In this document: positions 34,037 through 46,279 of the stretch, piece after piece | Numbering within the stretch: position 1 is the stretch's first letter | Layout of the letters: each line of letters begins with the position of its first letter | NCBI GenBank assembly: GCA_948567375.1 | Contig: OX419755.1 | Span: 8,747,001-8,811,000 of the forward strand | Direction of reading: 5' to 3' | Source: Lunularia cruciata | Lineage: Eukaryota > Streptophyta > Marchantiopsida > Lunulariales > Lunulariaceae | Length of the DNA stretch: 64,000 bases | Position numbers and translations under genes: made by a program | The notes under the pieces: generated by a model | The model's input: only the letters and a program-made list of their open reading frames with translations | Told to the model about the DNA's origin: nothing | The model's database searches: none

Positions 34037-34446
34037 GTGGCAGCATCGAATCTTGTAAGTAGTCATGGTGTAGAATCTAAAACCTGTTAGAAAAGAGATT
34101 TGATAGTGGTAAAGTGGGAGCACATGATATCTCCTACTCAAGTGCTTCCTCTGATGCTCTAGCACCCACATTCTATTACAACCCTCACTTTCAATTTCCT
34201 CTTCATGCTAGAGAATCCAAAACTAAAAATACACACCTGCATATCAAGTCTCCACCGCCTATATACATCAGAGCACTCAAAAAGTACAAACTCATGATCC
34301 ATATGATTAGCCTTGTACATATATAAATTTTCACATGGCAATAGCTTAAACATGTGATTTGTTCTACAATTTACTCCAATAATATATTGATAAAATATAT
34401 TAAATATTTTTTCCCACTAATTACACAAACCACAATACAATCATTT

Positions 34447-36500
34447 CACCATCGACAAATTAATTATCATTCTACTTCAAGAAGAGATTTCCATGCAATC
34501 TTCTTCCTCGCAAGGCACTGCTTTCTTCTTGGATGCACAATTTCAAAAGAAACCAAAGGGTAAGAATTCCTTCATATGCAACTAAAAAATGTAGAACTTG
34601 CATTCCTCCAACACATAGAAAGAAAATGCACACAAAAACGGCAAACCCCCAAGGACTCTTTGCCTAAAATACAAGTATCATGGCATTTGCCATTGGACCG
34701 TCCTCAATTAAAAACACACCCCATGCTTTAGCATTATCCATATTATAGCATAAACTAAAACTGAAAAGCAAACCAATCTCATTCTACAACAGAAAAGAGA
34801 GTTTTATGAAGTTTTGGTACATAAAGCAACTTGTGAATTGTTAATGTGTTCAGTTAGTAATGAAAGATATTCACAAGGTAGATGTGAGTGTGTTTATCAG
34901 ATAATTCTAAAGAGTGGAGATTGGTCTCGTTCCCAGAAATTGACTTTTCTAGTATGCTAGGTGATGGGTGGCACCAATATCAATATACCAATGTGCATCT
35001 TTTGTTTTTTATGGAATTGGTGTTCATGCATATAGTAGCAAACATAGGTGAGGAAAACAAACCGAGGGTATGTTTGGTTGGAGAAGTTGCCGATTTGTTC
35101 TACAATCTCTCTCTGATATACGATTTTGCTCAAGAGTGTAAGATGTGGTAAGTTCATGGACTAATCTAATGCTCTGTACAAAAATAATAGATTACTTTCC
35201 AGTGTATTCACCTCCTCTATCAGATCATAATTTCTTGATGTTCACTCCGCATTGAGGTTCTTCATACTCGTGAAATTGTTTGAAGCAAGAGTGAGTTTCT
35301 TACTTCCCTTTCATGAAATCAAAAATCTGAAACCACTAGTATCACCCTAAAAAAGGAAATAATATCTTGATCCTCCTATTGAGCTCATGCTCAAAGGACC
35401 ACAAATATCACAATGAAAGAACTCTCCAACTTTGTACTTGCTTCTTCTATTGCTGGATTTTGCAAAACGTAATCTATGTTACTTTCCTATGGCACATCTA
35501 TCACAATAGACAATTTTTTGACTATCATGCTGTTCTTGTTTCAAACATAGACTTTCTACTAGTCTTTCTTTCCTATCTTCCTAATGTAGGCAAGATTGAG
35601 ATGACCAAGTCTTTGGTGCCAAAGTGCAATATCTAACTTCTAACACTAACTTCTAACACTGCATTTCTAGATTATCACTCTCCCCATTGCTTGCAACAAT
35701 AGAGTTTGCTTGGGAGATGTTACCTATCTTGGTAACTCTGATCTAAATTTGGTAAAGCCTTGAACCATGGACACCCTTCATCAACATTGCTCCATCTTCA
35801 TCCATGTAGCAGCACTCTTTGGTGTAGATGGTTTGATTACTTTGTCTGCTGCCTGAAAAATGCTGAACATGTAACTCTTCAAATCTAAAATGTACAAAAC
35901 TCCTCAGATACCTCCTTCTTGTCTTCTTTCACCAAGTTTACAAGAAATTGATATGTCTCCCACTATAGCAACCGGAACCTTTTGGACATCATTAACATAC
36001 ATGTGCTAGGTAATGAGGTGGTGACTTATCGGGAGTGGCCTGGTTAAGGGAACCCATCAGAGCCATAGCAAATGCAAGTCTTCTTAGGGGTTCTATTGCT
36101 ATACAAAACTATTTATTGAGCAATTCCAAATTTTTATACATATGTCTTCAGTTTGATCTATGTTATTGTTTATTTTAGTGTATGATATACACTAGCTAGT
36201 AAACCTCCTGGTTCCAGACATATGCAAAGGTTATATACTGTAGCAAGAAAGGCTCTCTTCTCTAAACTCTCACCTTTCTCCTCTCCATATCTATTCAAGA
36301 TTTTTCCTTGAGTAGTCCTATAGTAAGTCCATCAATGCTTTGTTGCTCCTCAAGTACATTATCCCATGCTGCTATTATATGGCAAGAAGCTTGTGGCAAA
36401 AAAAAAAAAAATCTTGGTGATTACCAATTGGTCTCTCCTTCATATACTATGGATTGTTCTATGGATTATTCTATGGTCTCTGTCCCATTGATGATCCTTG
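34447..36500 (-). pseudogene. Copia remnant of unit 2
   Basis: Minus strand, the same arrangement as unit 1 but more of the integrase start survives: LWHQRLGHLNLAYIRKIGKK (about 35630-35570), the GAG-pre-integrase motif, then VGEFFHCDICGPLSMSSIGG (about 35440-35370). Upstream (about 35990-35770) there is the linker that normally follows protease (GVLYILDLKSYMFSI, DEDGAMLMKGVHGSRLY). A second, protease-side fragment lies downstream at 35157-34957, as in unit 1. Gag is mostly deleted; a 13-base A run at about 36399-36411 marks the gap. Confidence 0.7.
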
Positions 36501-36830
36501 TATCTCTTTGACTTGAAGAAAATAATCATCTAGAATTTCCAAATCAATAAATTCTCCCCATTGAATCAACTAATACATGCTATTTCTCTCACATCTTTCC
36601 TTGTGCAAATTGTGTCCCCATTTACTCTCAACTATGAAAGATTTCCTCTAGGTTCTCAGTTTCTCTGCAATTGTATTCCAAAAATAATCTTCTATTATGC
36701 TTGATGCTGTGGGAAACATCATTCCTTGTTCCCATTAAGTTCCAATCTACTCTCAGATCTGAAAGATCTCCTTTAGATTCTTGGTCTCTCTGAATTTCTA
36801 CATCAAAAATATTCTTCTATTACTCTTGAT

Positions 36831-37429
36831 AAAATGGGAAACATAACATATAACCTATTAAAATCTATCATCAATATTGGTACAAATCTACACAACATTT
36901 ACAACATACAAGGGATACAAAAAGGTGGATAAAGCCTTTTTACATATATATGCTTATTTCAAATGCAGTTGGATGAAATGAAGAATGGAATACCAGAATG
37001 GAATATTTGTGTGCTAGTATGCACATTCTAAGCTAATGAAAATTTTTGTTATGTTGCCTTGCCTTGTTTCTCTAGGCTGCAGCTCTCTCAAATCCTGTTG
37101 CTCAAGCTTCTTGGCTATGTCTCAAACATCTCAATGGAATGAAACAAGGCTCTCTCAAAAGTAAGATTTAAGTACTCTAATTCTAACTGATGCTGCAAGG
37201 CTTGGTGCTAGATACAACCCCCACACCTAAAGTATAGATACATGCTATATCAATGCCACATGTATTACTATCCGATTTGAAAAGTACTTTCAACATTTAT
37301 ATGCAGCCGTGCTATGCCATATGTAAGACCATCTGATCTCAAATCTACTTTCAACACTTATATCGATCCTTCGATCTCTCATGTTAATTGCCATTTCCCT
37401 TAAAACAGGGTTAGGAAAGGGCGTGCTTA
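36831..37429. other. Non-coding, homologous to unit 1 28591-29440
   Basis: Probable copia LTR remnant followed by the germin-like upstream region. Nothing else seen. Confidence 0.4.
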
Positions 37430-37565
37430 TCGAAGTTCAGATTGCATTTTCATTCAGATTATCATCCTCTTGGTAGATACTCAAGATAAGGTCTTCAACT
37501 TGCTGAATGCTCATCTAAGTCAAGCTTTGTTGCACCAAATCCTGTAACAATGGCGAACATACCCA
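37430..37565 (-). pseudogene. Broken copy of the exon-like ORF, unit 2
   Basis: Homologous to 29530-29664, with the start MGMFAIVTGFGATKLDLD, then a one-base insertion (gatgagc) that brings a stop after a few codons. The donor-like site has changed to GATAAGC. Confidence 0.4.
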
Positions 37566-37940
37566 TCTTGCCATCAGCCGTAGTTTAGCGTTTCACGGAA
37601 GCGCCTCCTCTGCAAATACCGTCTACTCTTCAAGCTAGGAACTTGCGAAAAATTTTCTCCCACATCTCGACCGCCGAACTTGACGGCGTGGAGTGAATTC
37701 GAATTATATGAAAGACCACACTAGACGCGATGCCACCTAACCGTTTTCTCCCAAGACCGGCCGAGGTGCTTATCATCTCTCTCTCTTCAGCGTATTGACT
37801 TGCCCGTACTATTCTTACAAACTTGAGAGTTTGGCAGTATCCGCGAGCAAGATGAGTTCCAAAATAACAGAACTTGGGTCTAGTCGAGAATTTTAGCTGC
37901 CTGCCCTTTGACCACAGCTCCTCATATCAATATCATACAC

Positions 37941-37949
37941 TATATATAC
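37941..37949 (+). promoter_or_regulatory. TATA box of germin-like copy 2
   Basis: tatatatac in the conserved upstream block, about 170 bases before the ATG at 38116. Confidence 0.6.
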
Positions 37950-38115
37950 CGCTTGTGCTCACGATGTACCACATATAGTTGCGTCCTTGATTTAGAGCCT
38001 GAGCTGAACAATATAGTTGCATGTGCATTCTCAGGCCCGTTTAACTTCCTTCTCACCGAATCCTCAGTTGTTGCTGAATCCTGCGTTATCCATCCGTTCA
38101 CATTTCTTAAGTAAA

Positions 38116-38722
38116 ATGGCTTCGTTCGTAGCGGCGGTCATCTTCCTTTTTGCCACATTGCATCTTCATCAGGTGCTTGCTGCAGACCCTGATATCACCA
38201 CCGACTTTGTGGTTCCGCTTGGTATCAATGCTTCCACGCTACATGGAAGCTTCTTTACTTCCACTCTCATCAGAAATGTGACGATAGGTCAAGAGATTTC
38301 CGCTACAGTGAATCCTGTAAATTCCAAGGCATTTCCAGCTATGGTAGTATTGGGATCCTCCTCCGCAATGCTCACTTATCCACCACAAATTGTCAACGCT
38401 CTTCACATTCATCCCCGGGGTCCTGAGCTCCTGTATGTTATCGACGGTGAGTTGAGCGTCGGGGTTAGTGACTCCACCAACATGCTGTTCACCCAACCGT
38501 TGTATCAAGGTGATTTGTTCGTGTTCCTCAAGGGTTTGGTACACTTCCTGATTAGTTGGGACACCAATCAGACATCAGTTGCTGTTGCTGGATTCCTCAG
38601 TTCAAATCCCAGATCACCCGATTGCCAGCCAACCTTTTCAACTCAGGAATATGTGATGAGGTGCTAGAGGAATCGTTTGGAGTGTCAGGTGTGGATACAG
38701 CTTGAAAGTAGCACAGATGTGA
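38116..38722 (+). pseudogene. Germin-like protein, copy 2, frameshifted
   Basis: From the ATG at 38116 it follows copy 1 through both germin boxes, then a one-base deletion near 38609-38618 (after SSNP) shifts the frame and ends it at 38667, giving 183 residues with a foreign tail (PDCQPTFSTQEYVMRC). The region equivalent to the true C-terminus runs to 38722 with a further 4-base loss. The metal ligands (HIH, Glu and His) are kept, but box 2 has Pro138 to Leu and Asn147 to Ser. The last helices of the cupin fold are lost. It could still make a protein, but by family standards it is probably non-functional. Confidence 0.88.
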
Positions 38723-39686
38723 GCGCATCTTGCAAATGCAGTACTAGTAGTGAATAATGTTGTTAGTCGGTGGATCCACAGGGAACGAAGCTAGCCAGTT
38801 TAGGGTCATTGATGCTGGAAAAGCGAGCCCTTTTCTTTGGGATTGCATTAATACACTCAAGACTATTCGATGTTCACACCTGTACGGTAGTGGCACACGA
38901 CTCATAACAGACGTCATAATGATGTTCTGTTATTTGATTTTTGACAGTGATTTTTATTCAAAATTGTCAGGATTTTGGTTAATTTTAGTGGATCCCGAAT
39001 TCTTTCAGGTAGCTCATTAGTAGTGCACGCTCTATGGATAGAATCCGCTTAATTAAATCAACTCACTACGGATGACCTGGAAATTAGTTGATAAATATTT
39101 TCTCAGTTATTTTCCAGTTCAAATACAAGTGAATAGGGACGTCGTTTTGAGATTTTGTTGTCAGGGGATGTTGTTGATGTCAATTTCAATTTGATAAGCC
39201 GAATCACATGTACCATCCCATTGTTCAACTTACAGCTTTCAATTCGAGATTAAATTGGGGAGAACAAATCTTATTAGACCCGTTACTACATGGCATATTT
39301 ATCGTCACTTACTCTAGCGTCCCAAGACAGAAATCAGATTCTTGTTAGTGAATGAAAGAGAAAACGTTAAAAACGCCAACACTGTCAATTGTGTTCCATG
39401 GCTTAATCCGGAGATTTGCGACCCCATCTCGATAGCTTGGTTGTAACGGGAGCTCCATACCCTTGTTAGCAATCAGGATCAGTCTTGAACAAATCATTCC
39501 CCGATCTAAGTGAACCCGTGTGAGGTTGTACTCCACATATATACAGACTCAGTTTGCTATTGACTGAAAACTGGGAGGATGGGGTTTAGGGGTATAGGGA
39601 CTTCACTTTAACTTTCATTCACTTCAAGCATGAGATACGAAGCAACCATGGTCGTCATGCTTAGTGGAAATGTGACATATCTGACA

Positions 39687-40361
39687 TGTTAGGATATGGA
39701 GCCTGATCCGTCCGATTTATCCCATCTGAGGTGCTTAGATCTAAAGGCTCAGATCATCCACTAGATTTCTTGTCCAAGACTGAACCATGTGTCTCAACTT
39801 TTAGAACATCAAGATGATACTTGGTGAGGGCTGTCTCTAGTTTGTATGTGAGTGTGTGCTAATGGAGAGAAGAAAAACCCTACGATCTGCTGAGAGAAGT
39901 AGATTTGCAAGTTGAACGTATGTGCACCTGAGAGAGATTGAGTGGAATTTTGTGATGACTATTATTCGCATGAGGCTGGTTATGTGAGGTATATTTTAAT
40001 CAGAGCAGCAGGAGATAACCATGAGGGGGGGCAGATCAGGATAAATACAGGAGCAGATTGGACATGGAAAAGAGATGGTCGGGCAAGGGCTTCCGAAAGA
40101 TCTCTGTAATCTGTATTGAGAGTGAGTAAAATCCAGAATCTGTGTTCCCGTGGAGGTAGAAGCAAGTGGCTCTGAACCACCTTTATTCATGTGCACCTAT
40201 TGATGCTCGTGAGTACTTTTCTCTATTTTCTATTCTTCTCTCCGGAGATGTTTTTCCTTCCAATATGGTTTTCCTTTTTGCACTGGGTTGATCTCAATAT
40301 ACACCTAAATCTAGCTGAAGACTATCAGAAGAGAATAGTGAATCTGTAGCAATCCCCAACA
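39687..40361 (+). repeat. Copia-1 5' LTR
   Basis: 675 bp, TG...CA ends, homologous to 44394-45053. It contains short G runs and no ORF of note. Confidence 0.92.
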
Positions 40362-40363
40362 TC

Positions 40364-40375
40364 TGGTATCAGAAC
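40364..40375 (+). promoter_or_regulatory. Copia-1 primer-binding site, tRNA-iMet
   Basis: TGGTATCAGAAC begins two bases after the LTR. The standard plant copia site is TGGTATCAGAGC, so there is one mismatch. Confidence 0.9.
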
Positions 40376-40404
40376 AAGAGGTTGAAGAAAAAGTAGTGAG
40401 AGCA

Positions 40405-41175
40405 ATGGCAGGAGAGGAAGGAAAGGTCAGGATAGATAGATTTGATGGTAAGGACTTTGGTTTTTGGAAAATGCAAATAGAGGACTACTTGTATCAAAAA
40501 AAGCTTCATGTTCCTCTCAGAGGTGTGAAACCAGAGCTCATGTTACAGGAAGATTGGGATTTGATGGATAGACAAGCTTTGGGAGTTGTTTGCCTCACAT
40601 TAGCCAGAAATGTGGCGTTCAATGTTCTAAAGGAGAAGACTATACCAAGTCTACTGAAAGCTTTGTCTAATATGTATGAAAAACCATCTGCTTCCAACAA
40701 GGTGTACTTGATGCATCATCTTTTCAACCTGAAGATGAATGAAGGTCACTCTGTCACAAATCATATTAATGAGTTCAACCTGATCATGAGCCAATTAAGT
40801 TCAGTGGAAATCAGTTTTGAGGATGAATTGTGTGCTTTAATTCTCATGTCCTCTTTACCTGAAAGCTGGAGTGCAACTGTGATAGCTGTAAGCAGTTCTT
40901 GTGGGTCAAACAAATTGAGGTCTGAGAAAATTTGAAATTTGATCCTTAGTGAAGATATTAGAAGGAGAGAGTTGAGCAAAAACTTTGGAGTGGCACTAAA
41001 ATACTCTTGAAAATAGAGGAAGAACTATGTATCGTAGTGACAATCGAAGTAGGTCCAAGTCCAAGAGGAGAAGCAAGTCCAGGTCAAAAGGTGATGGATG
41101 TTGGCATTGTGGTAAGAAGGGGCACATAAGAAAGAAATATTGGCTCTTAAAGAAGAATGCAAGCAAGGGGTAGAA
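40405..41175 (+). pseudogene. Copia-1 gag
   Basis: ATG at 40405 (MAGEEGKVRIDRFDGKDF). The open part to 40935 is a copia UBN2-type gag: FWKMQIEDYLYQKKLH, then YEKPSASNKVYLMHHLFNLK and LILMSSLPESW. After a stop at 40935 the frame goes on to a zinc knuckle, CWHCGKKGHIRKKY (about 41098-41140), in which the last Cys has become Tyr. The basic stretch SRSKSKRRSKSRSK precedes it. Confidence 0.88.
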
Positions 41176-41209
41176 TGAGGACTCGGTGAATGTAGCTATA
41201 GAGGAAGTC

Positions 41210-44200
41210 AATGATATCTTGATCCTTAGTGCAGACAGTCCTATGGAGTTATGGATTCTTGACTCAAGAGCTTCTTTTCACTCTACCTCATGAAAGGAGT
41301 GCATGTTGAATTCCATTGCTTTTGATTTTGGCAAATTTTACCTTGCAGATGAAGAGCCTTTGGATATTGTGGGGAGAGTGAAGTTTATCTTAAAATGCTT
41401 GATCAGTCTATGTGGAAAGGAAGAATGTTAGGCATGTTCCAGGCTTGAAGAGGAATCTAATATCAATTGGGCAACTTTACAATGAAGGATATATCACAAC
41501 CTTTGTAGGTGGTTCATGAAAATCACCAAAGGCATTATGGTGGCTGCATGTGGGAACAAGCTGGGGAGGGGAATCTCTACATCACCAACAACACCAAGGA
41601 CATAGTGGCACTTACTGACATAGTATCAAATGGCAATATTTGGCATTGTAGGCTTGGGCATATGAGTGAAAAAGGCTTGAAGGTGCTGATAAAGAAGGAC
41701 AAGCTACCAGATTTGAAAATTGTTGATTTAGGCTTTTGTGAAGATTGCATATTTGGGAAGCAGAAAAAAGGTTAGTTTCTTGAAGGGTGGAAGAGCACCT
41801 AGGATAGGGAAGCTAGAGCTTGTACACATAGATGTGTGGGATCCTTCTCTAGTTGCAGCTCTTGAAGGTCACAATATTACGTCACCTTCATAGATTACTC
41901 AACCATGAAGGTTTAGGTATACTTCTTGAAGCACAAATCAGAGCTTTTTGCCACTTTCCAACAAGTGGAAAAGCTTGGTCAAAAATGAGTGTGGTACAAA
42001 GCTAAAGAGACTAAGATCTGACAATGGCGGTGAGTTTAACAATAGTGAGTTCAAGGAATTTTGTGTTATACATGGAATTGGAATGGATAAGACCTTACCA
42101 ATCACACCGTAGTAGAATAGAGTGGCTGAGCATATGAATCAAACTCTAAATGAAAGAGCTAATAGCATGAGGATCCATGCTAGTCTGCCCAAGGTGTTTT
42201 GGCTAAAGCAATCAACATTGTAGCATACTTGATCAACAAAGATCCATCAATCCCCTTAGACCATAAATTGCCTAAAGAGGAGTGGACAAGAAAACCACTG
42301 AGATTCGCACTTGAGAGTCTTTGGGTGTGTCTCTTATGTGCATGTCAACATAGAGAAAAGGGAAAAATTAGATGCAAAGTTAAAGAAGTGTTTTTTATTG
42401 GATATGGTGCAAATGACTTTGGATATAACTTTTGGGATGTAAAGAGCAAGAAAATCATCACAAGCAAAGATGTAATATTCAATGAGTGTCTATTTTACAA
42501 GAATAGAAACACTTTGGATCTGATTGTGTAGATAAGCAGAGCAAAGAAAACAATCAGGTTGAGCTGTAGGAGATAACAAAAGATGATGTTATCATACAGG
42601 TTTAGGGAAACCCTTAAAGCTCAGAAACTACTCTACCATTACCTCAACCATGTGCACCATAGTTGAGGAGATCTACAAGAATCACAAGACCACCAGCAAG
42701 GTATTCCCCTCTCTACATTACTTGTTGATAGATGGGGGTGAACCTGAATGTTATGAAGAAGCCATGCAAAGTGAAGATTCAATGAAGTGGGAGCTTGCCA
42801 TGCAGGACGAGATGATGTCTTGGATAAGAATCAAACTTGGGAGCTCAGCTTATTACCAAAAGGCAAGAACACATTATATAACAAGTGGGTCTACAAGGTC
42901 AAAGGGGAACACAGTGGTAATAGAAAATACAATGCAAGGTTAGTTATGAAAAGATTATAGCAAAAGGATGGGATTGATTACACTTAGATTTTTTCACTTG
43001 TGGTCAAGAACTCAACAATTAGAGTGGTTCTCAATATAGTGGTGGTAAAAAACCTATATTTGGAGCAGATAGATATCATTACTGCTTTTCCACATGGTAA
43101 GATTGATGAAGATATTTATATGCAAAAACAAGTTGGCTTTGCAGTCCTTGGCAAGGAGAGCTTGGTATGCAAGTTGCAAAAAAGCCTATATGATCTAAAA
43201 TAAGCACCAAGATTATGGTATAAGAAATTTGACAAGTTCATGATCAATAATAGATTCACAAGATGTTAGGAGGATCATTGCTATTATAATCAAATCTCTT
43301 GACAATAGTTTTATCATTTAATTTTTTGTATTGATGACATGCTAATAGTTGAACCTAACATACTAGAGGTTGAGAGATGGAAGAAAGAATTATCAAGAGA
43401 GTTTGCAATGAAGGACATGGTGCAGCAAAGTAGATACTTGGGTTGAAGATTGAAAGGGACAAGGTGGTTGGAATGTTGATGCTCTCTCAAGGTAGCTATA
43501 TTGGAAAGGTGATGGAAAGGTCAACATGACAGATGCGAGTCTTGTGAATACACCTTTGGCAAGTTACTTTAAGCTATCAAAGTAATATTTTCCCAAGGAT
43601 GATGAAGAGCTGAAGGATATGTCAATGGTACCATATGCTTTAGCTATAGGTAGCCTCATGTAAATAATGACATGTACTAGACCAAATAGTGCACATGCAT
43701 TGGGAGTTGTGAGTAGGTACATGTCCAATCCAAGAAGATAACATTGAGAGGATGTCAAATGGATTTTGAGATATCTAAAAGGTACCAAAGATATATGTTT
43801 GTGTTACAATAGAGGCAGTCATACTATACAAGTTTTTTTGGATGTAGACCTAGGAGGTGATATAGATACTAGAAGAAGCACCACATGGTATGTTTATACC
43901 ATACATGGGATAGCAATGATTTGGTTCTCACTATTGCAAAAGGTTGTTGCTTTATCCACAACTAAGGTAGAATATGTTGTAATTGCAAAAGCTAGTAAGG
44001 AGATGATTTGGTTACAAAAAATTCTAAAGGAGCAAGACAAAGAGAAAAATTGTTGTGTTTTATTCTAAGACAGTCAAAGTGCCATTCACCTAGCAAAGAA
44101 TCCAAAGTCCCATGCTAGAAAAAAACACATACAATTGAGATATAGTTTCATCCGAGAGTTATTTGAAGATGGCAGTTTGTCACTTGAAAAGATTCAAGGT

Positions 44201-44270
44201 GCCAAGAAGTTTGCTGATATGTTGATAAAGATTGTCACTTCTAAGAAGTTAAGGCTATGTATAGCATAAA
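41210..44270 (+). pseudogene. Copia-1 pol: protease, integrase, RT, RNase H
   Basis: Protease: LWILDSRASFHS (41250-41285), with the active-site Gly changed to Arg. GAG-pre-integrase: IWHCRLGHMSEKGLKVL (41638-41690) and FCEDCIFGKQKKG. Integrase core: LRSDNGGEFNNSEF (about 42008-42050). RT: the TAFPHGKIDEDIYMQ block (43085-43120) and CIDDMLIV (about 43328) in place of YVDDMLIV. RNase H: YLKGTKDICLCY, then DTRRSTTWYVYT and KVEYVVIAKASKEMIWLQK (43766-44040), and HIQLRYSFIRE-like remains to 44270. Stops and frameshifts occur throughout. Confidence 0.88.
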
Positions 44271-44393
44271 TTGGCCTCCAATGATAACTAGATAGTAAGG
44301 TTGCACCAAGTATGTAGATCAAGCATTGGAAGTTTACTATCTTTTCTTTTTAAAATATATACTCAAGAAGTATCATTCTCCAAGTGGGAGAGT

Positions 44394-45053
44394 TGTTAGG
44401 TTGTGGAGCCTGATCCCTCTGATTTATCCCATTTGAGGTGCTAAGATCTACGGCTTAGACCATCCACGAGATTTCTTGTCCAAGGCTGAGCTATGTGTTT
44501 CAAATTCTAGAACATTGAGATGATCCTTGGTGAGGGCTATCTCTCATTTGTGTGTGAGTGTGTGCTATAGGAGAGAAGAAAAACCCTACAACATGCTGAG
44601 AGAGGTCGATTTGCAAGTTAAACGTAGGTGCACCTAAAAAAGATTTAGTGGAATTTTGTGGTGATTGTGATATGCATGAGGCTGGTTATGTGAGGTCTAT
44701 TTTAATCAGAGCAGCAGGAGATAACCAGGGGGGCAGATGAGGACAAATGCATGAGCAAATTGGACACGGAAAAGAGATGGTCGAGGCCGAAAGATCTCTG
44801 TAATCTATATTGAGAGTGAGTAAAATCCAAATCTGTGTTCTTGTGGAGGTAGAAGCAAGTGGCTCTGAACCATCTTATTCTTGTGCACCTATTGATGCTC
44901 CTGAGTAATTTTTTCTATTTTATATTCTTCTCTCTAGAGATGTTTTTCCTTCCAATATGGTTTTCCTTTCTGCAGTGGGTTGATCTCAATATATAGCTAA
45001 ATCTAGCTGAAGACTAAAAAAAGAGAATAGTGAATCTATAGTGATCCCCAACA
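44394..45053 (+). repeat. Copia-1 3' LTR
   Basis: 660 bp, preceded by the polypurine tract aagtgggagagt. It ends at the target duplication tgaca. Confidence 0.92.
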
Positions 45054-45058
45054 TGACA

Positions 45059-45714
45059 TGTAGATCACAAATCATATATTCTCATAGACTGAATTGCATC
45101 TATTGGATGGATGCGATTGTGTTCAAGAAGCTACTGAAGTTCAAGCAAAAAGAACTTCAATTGGAGATGGTGTCGAGAAAATTCTAGTGCCAAAAGCTGA
45201 TTGAAGGATCACCCATTGTGTGTACACATTGTTATCCATAGCTACCTTGGACATGGATGCCAATCAAGACCCAGCTATCTCATGTTGGAATGTCTAGATT
45301 GAATGGACGTGCAAGTGAAGTTCATCTAGAATATATTACTGCCTAGCAGCCTCTCATAGTCTCCAATTTATGCAAGTTTTGCTTGTCCACAAGGCTGTCC
45401 TCTTTATCGCTTGGATGTAGTGCATGATTGGTATTTGACAGGAAGTAATTATTAGCTCCTTAAATGTGCATTACCAGAGCAAATGATTGGGTCCCATATT
45501 GGTACTCAAGCCTGATATATGTAAGAACTTCAAAGTGCTACTGAACTATTTGATCACCATATTCTCATATCTCAAGAATTTCAAATTCAACTCACCTAAA
45601 ACTCTAAATTGCATTTTTATCACACTTGATGCCTTAAATTTCACATAAAGATAAGACAAAAATATTAAACTATTGAATGCATACAACCACATTCAAAGAT
45701 TGGTAACTTCTTTA
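45059..45714. other. Host spacer between copia-1 and the chimeric copia
   Basis: 45446-45714 is homologous to 63105-63345, downstream of the third germin-like copy. The stretch 45106-45320 has a reading with FKKLLKFKQKELQLEMVSRK and EGSPIVCTHCYP, broken by stops, perhaps an old gene fragment. Not identified. Confidence 0.45.
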
Positions 45715-46206
45715 TGATGAGAACCTTTCTTCCTAGTCTTTGAAGTAAATGGTCTATCCTTAGTCATTCTGACTTTTGATGTATCAGACATCCTCGCCCT
45801 CAACTTTCACAATCTCACCAGAGTATATACTCCTAATTGCATACAATAATTCTCAACTCACTATGTCTTAGAGCCTTCAAAGGTAGTACACACCAGTTCA
45901 TTCACAGCACTAATAGCCTCCAATACTAAGATAGCATAGAACATTCCTAAGATGATGTTAGGCAATCTAGAGCTTCATGAAAGGCTATGGGTTGGTGCTG
46001 GGAATCACCCATGTAGAAGAACTTAACAAAACAAGAGCAAAATGCACTAGTATATACGCATAAGCAAACCCTAGGGGTTGCTTTGCTCAACCCTGATCAG
46101 GGTTGCATCCCACTTTACCCTAAATATCTAATAGAGCTTCTAGAGGAATGTAACAAAGCCTTAAAAGTATAGAAGTCACTAACCTAGAGATTAACTAAAT
46201 CTAACA
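45715..46206 (-). repeat. 3' LTR of the chimeric copia
   Basis: 492 bp, on the minus strand starting TGTTAGATTTAG after the polypurine tract. Confidence 0.85.
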
Positions 46207-46279
46207 CTCCCACTTAATGAGAGTTTCGGACAATTCCCATTTCTACTACACATTTTATATGTGTTTATCTTTAGGTAGT

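Larger units (their letters stand above)
32217..34446. other. 2.2-kb insertion specific to unit 2, no gene
   Basis: Unit 1 runs without a break from atggtaac (about 25966) to the homologue of 34447, so this stretch is extra. It is AT-rich, has no open frame of note, and no matching terminal repeats or target duplication that I can see. It contains a 40-base tandem duplication and a TCCAA microsatellite. Origin unknown. Confidence 0.5.
31784..39400 (+). repeat. Duplicated unit 2: copia remnant plus germin-like pseudogene
   Basis: Homologous to 25516-31470 in the same order and orientation. Two large differences: an extra 2.2 kb at 32217-34446, and a deletion of most of the copia gag around 36410. 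The germin-like copies are 7897 bases apart. Confidence 0.7.
39687..45053 (+). mobile_element. Copia-1: full-length Ty1/copia element with target duplication
   Basis: 5' LTR 39687-40361 and 3' LTR 44394-45053 both start TGTTAGG and end CAACA. The element is flanked by the perfect 5-base repeat tgaca (39682-39686 and 45054-45058). The primer site is tRNA-iMet type, and a polypurine tract (aagtgggagagt) lies just before the 3' LTR. The internal order is gag, knuckle, protease, integrase, RT, RNase H. Many stops are present. The LTRs differ by several substitutions and small indels (675 against 660 bp), so it is not recent. Confidence 0.95.
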
